From: Sugiyamaella lignohabitans
Lineage: Eukaryota; Ascomycota; Dipodascomycetes; Dipodascales; Trichomonascaceae
Length of the DNA stretch: 64,000 bases
Direction of reading: 5' to 3'
Assembly (NCBI RefSeq): GCF_001640025.1
Contig: NC_031672.1
Coordinates: 4,898,001-4,962,000, forward strand
The position numbers and the translations under genes are program-made. The notes beneath the pieces are model-generated. The model did not search any database, had not been told where the DNA came from, and saw only the letters and a program-made list of their open reading frames with translations. Within the stretch, counting starts at the first letter, position 1. Each line of letters begins with the position of its first letter. Positions 53,369 through 63,461 of the stretch are shown one piece after another.

Positions 53369-56329
53369 ATGGCACCTGAGCTGACATTGGATAACTTGTT
53401 ATCTGCTTTAGATGCAGCAAGTTCCCAAACGGATACTGCTACACGCGAGTCTGGCGAGAAGCTGCTCCAGGAATTGCAGACCGCTCCAGGCTATTATGCG
53501 GCCTTGCAAAATGTGTACATAGACAGGGCCCATGATCAGTCAAGGCGTTGGCTGAGCATAATTCTATTAAAAAATGGTACTCAAACACATTGGAGAAAAA
53601 CAGCGAAAGATCATATTAGTGATGCCGAGAAATCTGAAATACGTAATAGACTTTTCATCAATCTTTCGGAGCCGAACAGACAGCTTTTGATGCAGAATGC
53701 TACGACAGTTTCACAGATCGCGAGGATTGACTTTCCTCGAGAGTGGCCAGACTTATTTGACCAACTTAGCAGCATATTAATGGAAGCGATTAATGAACAA
53801 AATCTGGTTAAGCTTTATAACACTTTATACATTCTCAATCAAGTATTGAAAGTACTCGCATCTGTGAAATTTGGTAGAAGTAAGCCAGCCATGCAAGAGC
53901 GAGCAACGGATTTGCTCAGAAAAGTATCGCCAATTTATATCTCACTTGTTAATGAGTGGAAGGCATCACCTAGAGAATTTGATATAGCTAAAATGGAAGT
54001 CAGTTACCTAGCATTGAAAGTATTAAGTCGATTGATGTATGACGGACATGATTATATTAACCGGACAGAAGATACAGTATCATTCTTCGGCACCGCTCAG
54101 GAACATTTAAGATTGTTCCTCGAGTTATACGACTCACCATCACATCAATTATTTAATGAATTGTTAGCTAAGCTTATTAAACAATTGGGAAAATTATTTT
54201 TACGATTGTACGACAAACAAGCTTCCTCATTTGTTCTGGCTGACAAGTCTGCTCAAGTTTTGGAGATCTATTTATCTGTGATCATTTCTAAGGCACCTTT
54301 CTTATATCGACCTCAAGCTGACGATGATAATGATGATGGAAGTTCGAAAGAGATGTATGAGAGAGTTGTCGTACAGGGTCTCGAACTACTACAGGGAATG
54401 ATCAAGATAGCAGATAAATCACCTGCGACAAGCGTTCGTGGGAGAACTGAGCAGGACAGATTCGAAGCTAACGAAGCTCGAACTCTGCTGAAATCTCATA
54501 TTTTAACGAAAGACCTCCTTTCTAATTTGTTGGATACAGTTCTCCGTTGGTATTTCAGATTAAGCTACACGGATCTTGAAAATTGGTCGTCTGACCCGGA
54601 AGAATTCTTTATTGATGAATCTGAAATGGTAGTTTCTCCAACGAAAATTAGGCCGATTGCAGTTGGACTTTACCAGACAATGCTGATGGCATACAAAGAT
54701 GATTTAACTGGTCAAGTGCTGCATTTTATAGAGCGCACTTTGACTATTGAAGATGATAGTCTAGATGCAGTTTTAATTAAAGACACTGCACTACAGGCGT
54801 TTGAAAATGGTAGTGGCAGTTTCGGAGACGTGTGTGATTTTGTATCGATGTTCAGGACAATATTAGCACCACAAGCCCTTGTGACCTCACCGGACCAGTA
54901 CAGGATTATCCGGAGAAGACTATGTCTAGTTTTCCCAGAATGGATTTATCTGATAACCGACCAGGGAATACTTGTGGATGTATACAAGATATTGTCAGGA
55001 TTTCTGGACAAGAGTAATCCTTTAAATGATTTGGTTGTACGTCTTTATGCGATTCAATCTTTGCGATATTGTGTGGATAATTACGAGTTCAAACCTGATT
55101 CTTTTGCCCCTTTTACTGAAGAAGTGTTTACGGCCATATTTGAACTTTGTGGAATTCTGGAGCATATAGAGGCTAAGAATATTCTTCTCAGTGCCTTGTC
55201 AGTCATGTTTGATCAATTAGGATCGGTTGTCGTGCCTTACATAGATGGAGTTTTGCGGCTTCTACCCCCACTCTGGGAGGACTCAACTGATAACTATATC
55301 ATTAATGGAGTCATTCTTCAGACTCTAACAAATATTATTGCTGCTGCCAAGGAGAAATCTACAAGCTGTTATCCAATGGCAATACCAGCTATTCGTGCTT
55401 CAATAGACCCCTCAAGCCCACTAAACGCATATTTGTTGGAAGATGCTTTGCCACTTTGGAAAGCTCTATTAGAAAATGCTGGAGAACCAAGTAATGAATT
55501 GTTTTCTTTATTACCAGATCTGTTAACATCCTTAGAAAAGGGGGAAGAATTTGCCTCTGTTTTGGATATACTTAGGAGTTATATAATTCTGGCTCCACAA
55601 ACTGTGCTTACAAATGAATTCAACTCCAAGCTATGCTCAATTTTTGCTTCATATATCTCAGCCATTGATCAGAACTCATTTACAAAACTTATTGAAATAG
55701 TAGGACTGATTTCTTTGGTATTACCGCTGGTGGATTACGTCCGGCCATTTTTCGACACACATCTGTTCGCAGATATTCTCAAGGTTCTGTTCGATGATGG
55801 GGTGGTTACCATGATCACGGTGACTCAAATTTTAAGCGTATTTTCGAGAATGGCATTTCAAAATTCATCGCTATTTTTGGAACTAATTGATTCCACTGGC
55901 GAAAGTGATAAAATACTCAATTTATGGATTACAAAGTTCGACCACATGGGACATCCGCGTGATCGTAAGCTGAATGGGCTAGGACTTGCTTCTTTGGCAT
56001 CCACTGGTAATCCGATGGTTCTTTCCAAGTTACCGCAATTGGTTGATATATGGAGTCAACTTTTAGATGAGGTTAACGAAGTAGGTGGAGATTCAGAAGC
56101 GTACTACGGTGCGTTTGAATACGTTCATCCTGGTGATGAGCCTTCTCCAGAACAGAAACGTTTAAAGCTACTTTCATCATCTAGGGATCCTGTCCACAGT
56201 ATTTCAGCACTTGACGCCATAAAATCAACACTACACAGGTTGAGTGACTTACCACCAGAGCATCGTTTATACATCGAGGCAATGGATGCAAAAGTCCTGG
56301 CAGCTATAAACTCCATTCTAGAGCGTTGA
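53369..56329 (+). CDS. KAP120: Importin Kap120 (importin-11-like karyopherin)
   Basis: The 986-aa karyopherin matches Kap120, the yeast importin-11 relative that imports ribosome-biogenesis and other cargoes. The N-terminal IBN (Ran-binding) block reads RESGEKLLQELQTAPGYYA through DQSRRWLSIILLKNGTQTHW. HEAT repeats follow, including RIDFPREWPDLFDQLSSIL. The C-terminal region contains PEHRLYIEAMD near the end. Length is close to the family norm. It converges on the tyrosine phosphatase gene with 68 bp between stops. The Kap120 label is from overall pattern and length, not a unique motif. Confidence 0.88.
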   Translation: MAPELTLDNLLSALDAASSQTDTATRESGEKLLQELQTAPGYYAALQNVYIDRAHDQSRRWLSIILLKNGTQTHWRKTAKDHISDAEKSEIRNRLFINLSEPNRQLLMQNATTVSQIARIDFPREWPDLFDQLSSILMEAINEQNLVKLYNTLYILNQVLKVLASVKFGRSKPAMQERATDLLRKVSPIYISLVNEWKASPREFDIAKMEVSYLALKVLSRLMYDGHDYINRTEDTVSFFGTAQEHLRLFLELYDSPSHQLFNELLAKLIKQLGKLFLRLYDKQASSFVLADKSAQVLEIYLSVIISKAPFLYRPQADDDNDDGSSKEMYERVVVQGLELLQGMIKIADKSPATSVRGRTEQDRFEANEARTLLKSHILTKDLLSNLLDTVLRWYFRLSYTDLENWSSDPEEFFIDESEMVVSPTKIRPIAVGLYQTMLMAYKDDLTGQVLHFIERTLTIEDDSLDAVLIKDTALQAFENGSGSFGDVCDFVSMFRTILAPQALVTSPDQYRIIRRRLCLVFPEWIYLITDQGILVDVYKILSGFLDKSNPLNDLVVRLYAIQSLRYCVDNYEFKPDSFAPFTEEVFTAIFELCGILEHIEAKNILLSALSVMFDQLGSVVVPYIDGVLRLLPPLWEDSTDNYIINGVILQTLTNIIAAAKEKSTSCYPMAIPAIRASIDPSSPLNAYLLEDALPLWKALLENAGEPSNELFSLLPDLLTSLEKGEEFASVLDILRSYIILAPQTVLTNEFNSKLCSIFASYISAIDQNSFTKLIEIVGLISLVLPLVDYVRPFFDTHLFADILKVLFDDGVVTMITVTQILSVFSRMAFQNSSLFLELIDSTGESDKILNLWITKFDHMGHPRDRKLNGLGLASLASTGNPMVLSKLPQLVDIWSQLLDEVNEVGGDSEAYYGAFEYVHPGDEPSPEQKRLKLLSSSRDPVHSISALDAIKSTLHRLSDLPPEHRLYIEAMDAKVLAAINSILER

Positions 56330-56397
56330 GTGTAAATTTTTATTGATATAAATAATAAATAAGTCTAATAAATAGTAAGCATTGCATAATTTTAAAC

Positions 56398-59256
56398 TTA
56401 GAGCTCGCGGGAACACCAAAGAATAGCGCTCTCGTAACAGATAGCGTATTGTCGCAAACTCTGTACCATAGATTTCCTCTGGCATCTAAAATCATTCACC
56501 ACTTTATAAATAAGATCTTCCTCGACATCATTGCCCCTTGGAAGACTGGACTGGGGGTTACTCTTTTGGGTAGATAAGATATCAATCACAGAGTCTACTG
56601 TGCAGAATGTCCCAGTTCTCCCACATCCCGCACTACAATGTACAATGACTGATGGCTCTTTTTTCGACGTCAATTCAGGATGGTGATATTTCCAATCTTT
56701 CATGAGGCTATTTTTCAATGAGCATAACGATAATAAGTCCTCAGCACTTGCAGGAGCACCTAAATCTGGCCACTCTGTATAATGAATTTGCACCACATCA
56801 TGACCAACCGACGTACTGATATTAACTAATCGGAACCTTCGGACGGTCACATATGAACCGCGATTAGACGATAATGGCACCGATTTTTCATCAGTCTTTG
56901 TCAATTGAAATCGATTTCCTAAGATAGCATCTTTCCAATATTGATGACATTTCAATTGACCACCTTCGTATTCAGCCGTAAGCATTACGATTATCGGAAT
57001 GTTTTCATCCCATACAACAGACCAAAAATCAGCAATGGTTTCTGGTAGGGGAGCCTGAGTGGCTATGTAACGTTTAGTAGACCAATCAGTAGAGATGTAG
57101 CTCGCATTTATATAATCACAACTTGAGTCGGGTATCGGAAGAATGACTCGAGCATGATCATAGGGCCAGATATTATGATAACGGTTCTTGTAGCCATATT
57201 TAACACCGGCTGTTACACTGTATTGTACATTGCCATCACTATCGTGCAGAGATGGCGTACTGAAAGCTCTATCCCTACTAAACGCAGATTGTAGTCTAGT
57301 CCTCTCTGATTGTTCGATTTCATAGAACCGCCGAGCTACTAACTTAGATCCACTGCTCTCAGTAATTGGCTTTATCCACTCAGGAAATCTTTCTTCAATT
57401 TTCTTAGTTGAAAGGCTTGTAGGTAAACCAACTGGAACAGCGTCATCAGTATAATAGTAACTGTCGAGAGACATAAATCCTGTATTTGCTGTTGTCATCT
57501 CTTTACATTCAGCTGGCAAACTGAATCCAGTAAGAACAGGGGGGAGAGCAATACGTGGCGTCACCGTCTTTTGAAGCCTTGACTGTGGTGATGCATTCGA
57601 AGCAGAAACAGCCATGGATGACATTGACGAACTTGTAGAGGGCACATTACCAAATGGACTCATATTCATTGCGTTCCCAAGGTTAAGGTTTGCTGCTTTG
57701 GCAGGCGATTCACCCGAACAGGAGTCATATGCTACAGGGGCAGACCTGTCGATGAAAGACGGAAATTTGCGTTCAAATTCCGACATCCCCCCTTGTAGAT
57801 AACAAATCCTTCCTTTGATTTCTTCTGCTCTTCCTAGTTTTAGCAAAGTATACATCAGAGTCATAGACGACGTTCCCATTGCATCATAGGTGGACTGATC
57901 GTATACTATGATGTGCTTATAGTTTGCCAGCTTTGCAAGTTTGGGCCTCTGTTCAGGAGCCATGCACTCAGCAAAACGAGCGACTGTAAAAGCTGGCCGC
58001 TTCAATAAAGTTGATGGGATGCAAACATGAGTTGCATTGGGAATGCGACTCGACGTGAAGTATGCAAATGGGCGGGTATCAACAATAAATACATCATCCA
58101 GAATTGACTTGTCATAAAGAAAAGATATAGCATCATCTTCGGGTAAGGCATGTATCCTTTCCGGAGTCTTACGTGGCGATATTGGATCATCAGGCTTAAC
58201 TGACAAACCATCTTCAGCAAAGTTTCCTGATGAAAAAGTAGAAGAGGAAGAGACGGACGATGCAGATGATCGATTACTAGCACCAGCAGGTGTTGACAGT
58301 CCAGACTCGAATGAATTTCTAGTAAGCTTCTCGTGGTTATCAGACAAGCTCGAGGAATCCTGTTTGTTGCTCATGTATCCAGACAGGAGATCATGCACTT
58401 CCGCTGCAGAAATGGGCTTTATAAATGATGGAAGCTCTACCAACGGTCCACCCACCTGCACAACATTGGAGGGAAGTGATGGAGACCGAAATTTTCTGAG
58501 TAGAGAGTCAGCGCTTCTTTTATGTTCCAACGTATTTGGTCCATGAAAGTGCCCACTCATTACATTTGGAGAAGCATTCCTAGCGCTCGCAGGAGCACGT
58601 AAAAGTCCATCTTTAGTCAACTTTTGCGAAAAGTCAAGCTCTGGAGGGCGATGCTTCTTCTTGGCTATATAAGGCAGTGGTGATTGTTGCTTCAGAGGAG
58701 TTGAGTCCAAAGGGGCGCCTATAGATGTAGCTGAAGATGTAGGGGTTTTCAAAGTGTGCCCTGAAACTATACTGCAAGGAACAGCAGTGGCAGAAGCTAT
58801 ACTCATAGGTATGCTTGGTGTACTATTAGAAGGAGTGTCATTTCTGGAATTCAAGGGACTTAACTCAGGCTTGGTGGTGTTTCTACTAATTTGTGGGGAT
58901 GAAGGGCCAGAACTTACCGAATCAGGAGTTGGAGGGTGCGTTTGGAAATTATTATAGCTGGTTGAATCTGCAAGTACGGGAATTAAACCGGCAGTTGAGG
59001 CCGGTGGACCAGAAAATGCTGCCGCTGCTGAAAAATATGACGAACTAGGTGGCATCACAGGATTGTCTTCTTTGGCTGACACACTGAGCCCTTCTAGATA
59101 ATTAGCAGTTTCGGCTATTGCAGGTGCACCTATGCTAACAGGAGCAACTTTAACACCAGGTGATTTAGAACTTGGTCGAATAATGGGAGAACTATGCATT
59201 GAATAAAGGTCAATTGAAGTCGCTGGGCATGATGACTTGGGTAAATTCACCGACAT
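56398..59256 (-). CDS. MAPK-type protein tyrosine phosphatase with rhodanese domain (Ptp2/Ptp3-like)
   Basis: The 952-aa protein has the layout of Ptp2/Ptp3 and fission-yeast Pyp phosphatases, which dephosphorylate stress MAP kinases such as Hog1 and Fus3. A Ser-rich N-terminus fills about 350 residues. A rhodanese/CDC25-like module (DDVFIVDTRPFAYFTSSRIP and onward) spans about 380-505. The catalytic PTP domain spans about 670-945: YHNIWPYDHARV, DYINASYI, WPDLGAPAS (WPD loop), and the signature HCSAGCGRTGTF with catalytic Cys near 875. The ATG at 59256 is the first in frame. In baker's yeast PTP2/3 transcription rises with stress. MAPK target here is inferred. Confidence 0.88.
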   Translation of the reverse strand: MSVNLPKSSCPATSIDLYSMHSSPIIRPSSKSPGVKVAPVSIGAPAIAETANYLEGLSVSAKEDNPVMPPSSSYFSAAAAFSGPPASTAGLIPVLADSTSYNNFQTHPPTPDSVSSGPSSPQISRNTTKPELSPLNSRNDTPSNSTPSIPMSIASATAVPCSIVSGHTLKTPTSSATSIGAPLDSTPLKQQSPLPYIAKKKHRPPELDFSQKLTKDGLLRAPASARNASPNVMSGHFHGPNTLEHKRSADSLLRKFRSPSLPSNVVQVGGPLVELPSFIKPISAAEVHDLLSGYMSNKQDSSSLSDNHEKLTRNSFESGLSTPAGASNRSSASSVSSSSTFSSGNFAEDGLSVKPDDPISPRKTPERIHALPEDDAISFLYDKSILDDVFIVDTRPFAYFTSSRIPNATHVCIPSTLLKRPAFTVARFAECMAPEQRPKLAKLANYKHIIVYDQSTYDAMGTSSMTLMYTLLKLGRAEEIKGRICYLQGGMSEFERKFPSFIDRSAPVAYDSCSGESPAKAANLNLGNAMNMSPFGNVPSTSSSMSSMAVSASNASPQSRLQKTVTPRIALPPVLTGFSLPAECKEMTTANTGFMSLDSYYYTDDAVPVGLPTSLSTKKIEERFPEWIKPITESSGSKLVARRFYEIEQSERTRLQSAFSRDRAFSTPSLHDSDGNVQYSVTAGVKYGYKNRYHNIWPYDHARVILPIPDSSCDYINASYISTDWSTKRYIATQAPLPETIADFWSVVWDENIPIIVMLTAEYEGGQLKCHQYWKDAILGNRFQLTKTDEKSVPLSSNRGSYVTVRRFRLVNISTSVGHDVVQIHYTEWPDLGAPASAEDLLSLCSLKNSLMKDWKYHHPELTSKKEPSVIVHCSAGCGRTGTFCTVDSVIDILSTQKSNPQSSLPRGNDVEEDLIYKVVNDFRCQRKSMVQSLRQYAICYESAILWCSREL

Positions 59257-59921
59257 GTGAGTCTCACTAGAATTCCGTTAGTATTGGTAACTGAGGTAAA
59301 TATCGTACTAACACTAGAACCTTTCCAGGGCGGAAAATAATTTTACCACAGATTTGTGAAGTAAACTTACATATCAACAGCTAATATCTAGCCAACTGAC
59401 CGTAAGTGTGATCTGGAAATAATGGAGCCCGAGAAAACTAATGGAATATTCTTGATATCCTAAAAATCCAAACAATATACCAAAGGGAGTTCCTGATAGG
59501 TAAAGTTTTCAAAAGTTGTGGATAATGTATTAGCGAGAGGCGTAGACAAAAAACCTTCGTCTTATTTTTCTGGTATCGATATTGTCAGCCAATTAATTGA
59601 GCATATATCTCGAGCTTTCACAGTGGTTGTCGACAACAATATAATACGCTTCGTTTCTATTGATAGAAAGCCTGTGTTGACTTAGCTAAGGAAAAGAGGC
59701 TTTTGTTTGATTAGCATAGACCTTTAATTTGCAAAACCCGTATAAAACAGCCACTATGTGCTATGAATAGCTGAATCTAGCGCTTCTTAAAATAGAGTAC
59801 ACTGCTCGGCTTATATGTGGCGCAGTGGCTTAGACCAAAATCACAGGTTTGTCAAGTACAAGCAAACAGAAGTTAACCTATACGAAAGATAGAAAACTAT
59901 CGAATCAAAAAAGTTTGATTA

Positions 59922-59929
59922 TATATAAG
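59922..59929 (+). promoter_or_regulatory. TATA box before a 24-codon ORF
   Basis: TATATAAG lies 47 bp before an ATG with a CCAAAATGC context, as in strongly transcribed yeast genes. Confidence 0.35.
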
Positions 59930-59975
59930 GAGCGCGTGATACTTTCCTCTTAGATTCGTCACACAGATCCCCAAA

Positions 59976-60050
59976 ATGCCCTTGACAAATGTTGCTATAG
60001 GTCAACCTCCTCTAAGTCCGATAAGCAAACGTTTACTAAAATTTTTGTAA
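59976..60050 (+). CDS. Short 24-aa ORF or gene relic behind a TATA box
   Basis: The frame starts MPLTNVAIGQPP and stops after 24 codons at 60050. No family match. The TATA box and short leader look like a real promoter-leader pair, so it could be a microprotein, a broken gene's first exon or a chance frame. No downstream splice with the CTAAC rule was found that reopens the frame. Confidence 0.25.
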   Translation: MPLTNVAIGQPPLSPISKRLLKFL

Positions 60051-60176
60051 AAATAAGCAAGCGAAAAGGTTTACCGAAGTTGAACTACTTAAGTTAGCGA
60101 AACGATTCTGGGTCAACTTTGTCGAATGTTAAGTCAGTCAGTAATCTAAAAACGGAGTCTCTTGCTCCTTATGAGC

Positions 60177-60184
60177 TGACGTCA
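60177..60184. promoter_or_regulatory. CRE site TGACGTCA
   Basis: An exact palindromic CRE, the target of yeast ATF/CREB proteins such as Sko1. It lies about 920 bp upstream of the phosphatase start. Confidence 0.5.
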
Positions 60185-60921
60185 TCGCAGAGATGGGACT
60201 TGCTGTATGGTTTGTGCGCCTCAAGCCTAACCCAGATTAATCGGGACAAATTCCCCCACACAATAATTTAGGATAAATCCACTTATGCAACGCCGATAGC
60301 CAAAAGAATATGTTAACAATTATTTTAAAGTTTGTTCGTAATTTTCCATATAACCTGAAACACGAATATGAAAAGTCACATAGATGAAACAAGGTATAGA
60401 CTGTGATGGCCGCCGGACTACAGCAAATAGCTGCAATCGTATCATTTTCTTGCTGAGACCTAGACTGACGGCTTTTTTATTTTTTTGCGGCTCACTAATT
60501 TAGCTGAGCTTACTGGGTGCTGGTTCTTTAAGAGCTATAGCGCTACGAATTCAGAGTATTTGAGCTTGTTTAATCTTATTCAAACTCAGAAGTGCTAGCT
60601 TGTATTTAGAAACGATTCGATTTATAAAATTTAAATTAGTGCACGGTTGGTGCAAATATCATTAAGGGGCCTCTTTGAATCAACAGTTGTTGTTTATAGT
60701 TCAACTAGAGTAGATCATGTACCCTTCGTGTGCCAAGATAATATTACCCGGAACCTTGATAGCATGTCCACAGAGCATTACTGATGGGGTATCTTTTGCC
60801 ATTTACAATAAATGTACAACTACTAAATGAGTTTAGCACTGGCGCTCTTGAATACTCTGGGGAGGCAGGTAAAATTGGGCGCCCTTTCTAGCAGACAGTT
60901 TTGCAGCTGGTTTCGATCTTC

Positions 60922-60938
60922 TGACGTAACTGACGTCA
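60922..60938. promoter_or_regulatory. Tandem CRE-type pair TGACGTAA / TGACGTCA
   Basis: TGACGTAA at 60922-60929 and TGACGTCA at 60931-60938, one base apart. The second is an exact CRE. Both are typical Sko1/Aca1-type sites. Confidence 0.5.
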
Positions 60939-61186
60939 GTTCTTAAGTACACCAACCGATTTATTGCGCTACGGCTCGATGTACACACGACCATCAAAAG
61001 ATAAGAAGGCTGCAACTAAGCTTCCATGCCTCATCGATGTACAATATTCTGCATGTCTGTTTAGCATTCTTGACCGTCAGCAATCATAAATTCATGCGTG
61101 GGAAGATGCGTGTGTAAACCAACCCCGTGATCAAACCTACCATAATTGTTGCTTCCCTATAGATCACTAAAAGTTTGCTTTGCTTT

Positions 61187-61208
61187 AGTAGTACTAAGTA
61201 GTACTACT
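61187..61208. repeat. 22-bp inverted repeat AGTAGTACT-AAGT-AGTACTACT
   Basis: Two 9-bp arms around a 4-bp spacer are exact reverse complements. It lies in the promoter side of the coiled-coil gene, about 490 bp before its ATG. Confidence 0.6.
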
Positions 61209-61694
61209 GTAACATTCGGCTAATTTATTGGAAATAAACACAGGCCGCTAAGTAAAAAAAACGGTGGACCTAAAAATCCCGTTTTGAGCAGACTAATACC
61301 TTAGTAGAAAACACTAAATGAGTAAAACAGCACGTTCAACCTATACACGGAAAAAACTGGGAGTCGTGCGATATTGGTTAAATCAAGTGCAGGCAATGAG
61401 ACTAAATAGGGAATGTAATAGACTAAAATAGAGCAATGCGATTTTATGTGGACAGTTTCACAGGCCCAAAATTAAAGTTTCGGGACAAATATCCTCTGGA
61501 TTTCGGTTAATTGAATCGCCGATTCCGGTTTCTTCCTTATTCAATATAAAGAACAAGGTTGCATGACCAGAAATGGTTGAAAAGATAAGATAAGGTTGAC
61601 GCAATGTGTCCTACCCTAACGCGTCACGGTAACGCGTATCAGCATCAAATGTTACTACAGCTATAGAGTGAACAGAATTTAGGACCAAGCTGAA

Positions 61695-63272
61695 ATGGCA
61701 CCTCCTGAAAAGACGGATAGTTTGGCTAGTCTTATTAAGGACAACAATTTCAATGCAAAAATCAGACTTTTCGACCTTAATGAACAGTGGTCCAACTCGT
61801 CAACCGATGAGCTGACTGGGCAGTTGGAAGCTGTTCGTCAGTCCCTAAAAACCTCAGATGGCCGTCTTAAGGAATTAAAAGAAGTACTTGGCGCTGAAGA
61901 TACGAAGTCGTTGGAGGTAATAGAAGCTGCTTATTTGCAAAGTCGTAAAAAACTCGCTTTATTGCCAGCTTTAAATTTAAGAAAAAAAGATGCTGTAGAT
62001 ACTCGATCGCCGGTTGCGAATCAGTTGGGAACGAATCAGATGGGAACCACATTTGACAGGGAGAGCAAATCGCTTTCTCCATCAACTGTAATTTACTCAA
62101 TGTTCGAAGATATTAGTCCTATCAAGTCGCCAAAGAAGGATACTATTCAGGAAACAAGAAGCGATAATAAGCACGTCGAATCATTGGCACCACCTCCAAT
62201 CCTTGAACTCAATACCAATCAGACAGAATTAAATCACGCTCTAGCAGGGAAGGAAAACTTGGAGTCTTCAAAACCTAGCTTTTTCCCTCGTTATGCTCAA
62301 TTTGTGAGACTAAGGTCCAATGTTCAGGAACAAAAGCCTGCACCTAGTAAAACGGCCACAAACATACCCATCTCAGCGTCCCCTCGCTTATACCCTCTGG
62401 TGAATTCTGCCTCTAATAAAGTCGCTGCAGATACTCAACCAGTTCCAGCTTTCATGCGACTCGATCTTGATGAAGACCCCTTTTCATCTGCCAGTGAACA
62501 AGTCGAACTCTCAACCCTCCCTCTGATACATCCTGGGCCTTCAAAGGTTGTCAGATTTAAGCACGAGCCTAATACAGCCGAAAAGTATGAGACCAACCCA
62601 GTCCCAGTTGATTCTATTGACACTCAATCACTTTATAAAACACTCTCCGGGCTTGTCTCCAACCTTGAATCTCTTGAGAATAGCGAGATCCAGCAGCAAT
62701 TACACAATTGTTTGCTTTTAATGACCAAGGATCATTCTATCAATATCCAAGAGAAGAGTGAGAATAGTGGACGTGTTAGCACGACTGATAGAAAAGTGCG
62801 AGAGTTGCAAGACAGTCTTCGTTCAGCTGAGCTTCAGATACACAACCTTCAAGATCAGCTTTCCCGTTCCCAGCTTGTATCTACGAATCAGGTGAATGAT
62901 CATGATATTACAATGATTCAGGAGCTTTATATTCGTAGGTACGATGCTGAGCGACTGCGGAATTCTCGAGCTGATTTGAAGTTCATGTTAGCCTTGCAGT
63001 CACAGGAATTAGCAATGTATAAAAAGGCAAGCCGAAAACGACTAGAGTTGCTTCATTCTAATGGGGCAATTGTAATTCACGACACCTCAGTTCTAGATGA
63101 TAACAATAGCTTTGACATACAGTCCAAACGTCACGATGGACGTATTACACTTAAAACAGTTATTTTAGCTGTCATATCAGCCATACGACTCCGGAATAGA
63201 TTCCTGGTATCACGCGCTAAGCTGGACACCTTGAGAGCAAGGATTAAGGAAGCTGACCTCGATAATCATTGA
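61695..63272 (+). CDS. Coiled-coil protein, possible spindle-pole or microtubule-organising protein
   Basis: I do not recognise this 525-aa protein with certainty. Residues 25-90 are helical and charged (TDELTGQLEAVRQSLKTSDG and LKELKEVLG). Residues 100-350 are disordered and Ser/Pro-rich. A coiled coil follows at about 365-405 (KVRELQDSLRSAELQIHNLQ). The C-terminal 50 residues are basic and hydrophobic: RITLKTVILAVISAIRLRNR at about 478-497. That pattern recalls the PACT domain at the end of Pcp1/Spc110-type spindle-pole proteins, which also bind calmodulin. The match is weak. Start ATG at 61695 has a GAAATG context. Confidence 0.55.
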   Translation: MAPPEKTDSLASLIKDNNFNAKIRLFDLNEQWSNSSTDELTGQLEAVRQSLKTSDGRLKELKEVLGAEDTKSLEVIEAAYLQSRKKLALLPALNLRKKDAVDTRSPVANQLGTNQMGTTFDRESKSLSPSTVIYSMFEDISPIKSPKKDTIQETRSDNKHVESLAPPPILELNTNQTELNHALAGKENLESSKPSFFPRYAQFVRLRSNVQEQKPAPSKTATNIPISASPRLYPLVNSASNKVAADTQPVPAFMRLDLDEDPFSSASEQVELSTLPLIHPGPSKVVRFKHEPNTAEKYETNPVPVDSIDTQSLYKTLSGLVSNLESLENSEIQQQLHNCLLLMTKDHSINIQEKSENSGRVSTTDRKVRELQDSLRSAELQIHNLQDQLSRSQLVSTNQVNDHDITMIQELYIRRYDAERLRNSRADLKFMLALQSQELAMYKKASRKRLELLHSNGAIVIHDTSVLDDNNSFDIQSKRHDGRITLKTVILAVISAIRLRNRFLVSRAKLDTLRARIKEADLDNH

Positions 63273-63461
63273 GGATGTTTATTTATTTTCTACGACGTAA
63301 TGACCCATGTAATAAAATAATTATCAAACATTTTTTATTCCCCTAGATTCGATATTTTGTATCAGTTTACACACAGCAGCAGAGCTCTGAAATCTCACTG
63401 GAATCTTCTCTAAATGGTATACTGTATTGAAGTATGAAGTATAATGCTATAGACATGTTTC

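Larger units (their letters stand above)
59257..61694. other. Large non-coding region, phosphatase / coiled-coil gene
   Basis: This 2,438-bp spacer is AT-rich with no full-length gene. It holds perfect CRE sites (60177, 60931) plus a related TGACGTAA (60922). It also holds a TATA box with a 24-codon frame (59922-60050) and an inverted repeat (61187-61208). A 60-codon frame at 60833-61015 is unsupported. A tRNA-like box A near 59820 lacks a partner box B. Confidence 0.45.

Noticed and set aside
59817..59860. tRNA-like box A (TGGCGCAGTGGC) suggesting a Pol III gene
   Set aside because: No box B (GGTTCGANTCC) follows at a fitting distance and no cloverleaf forms.
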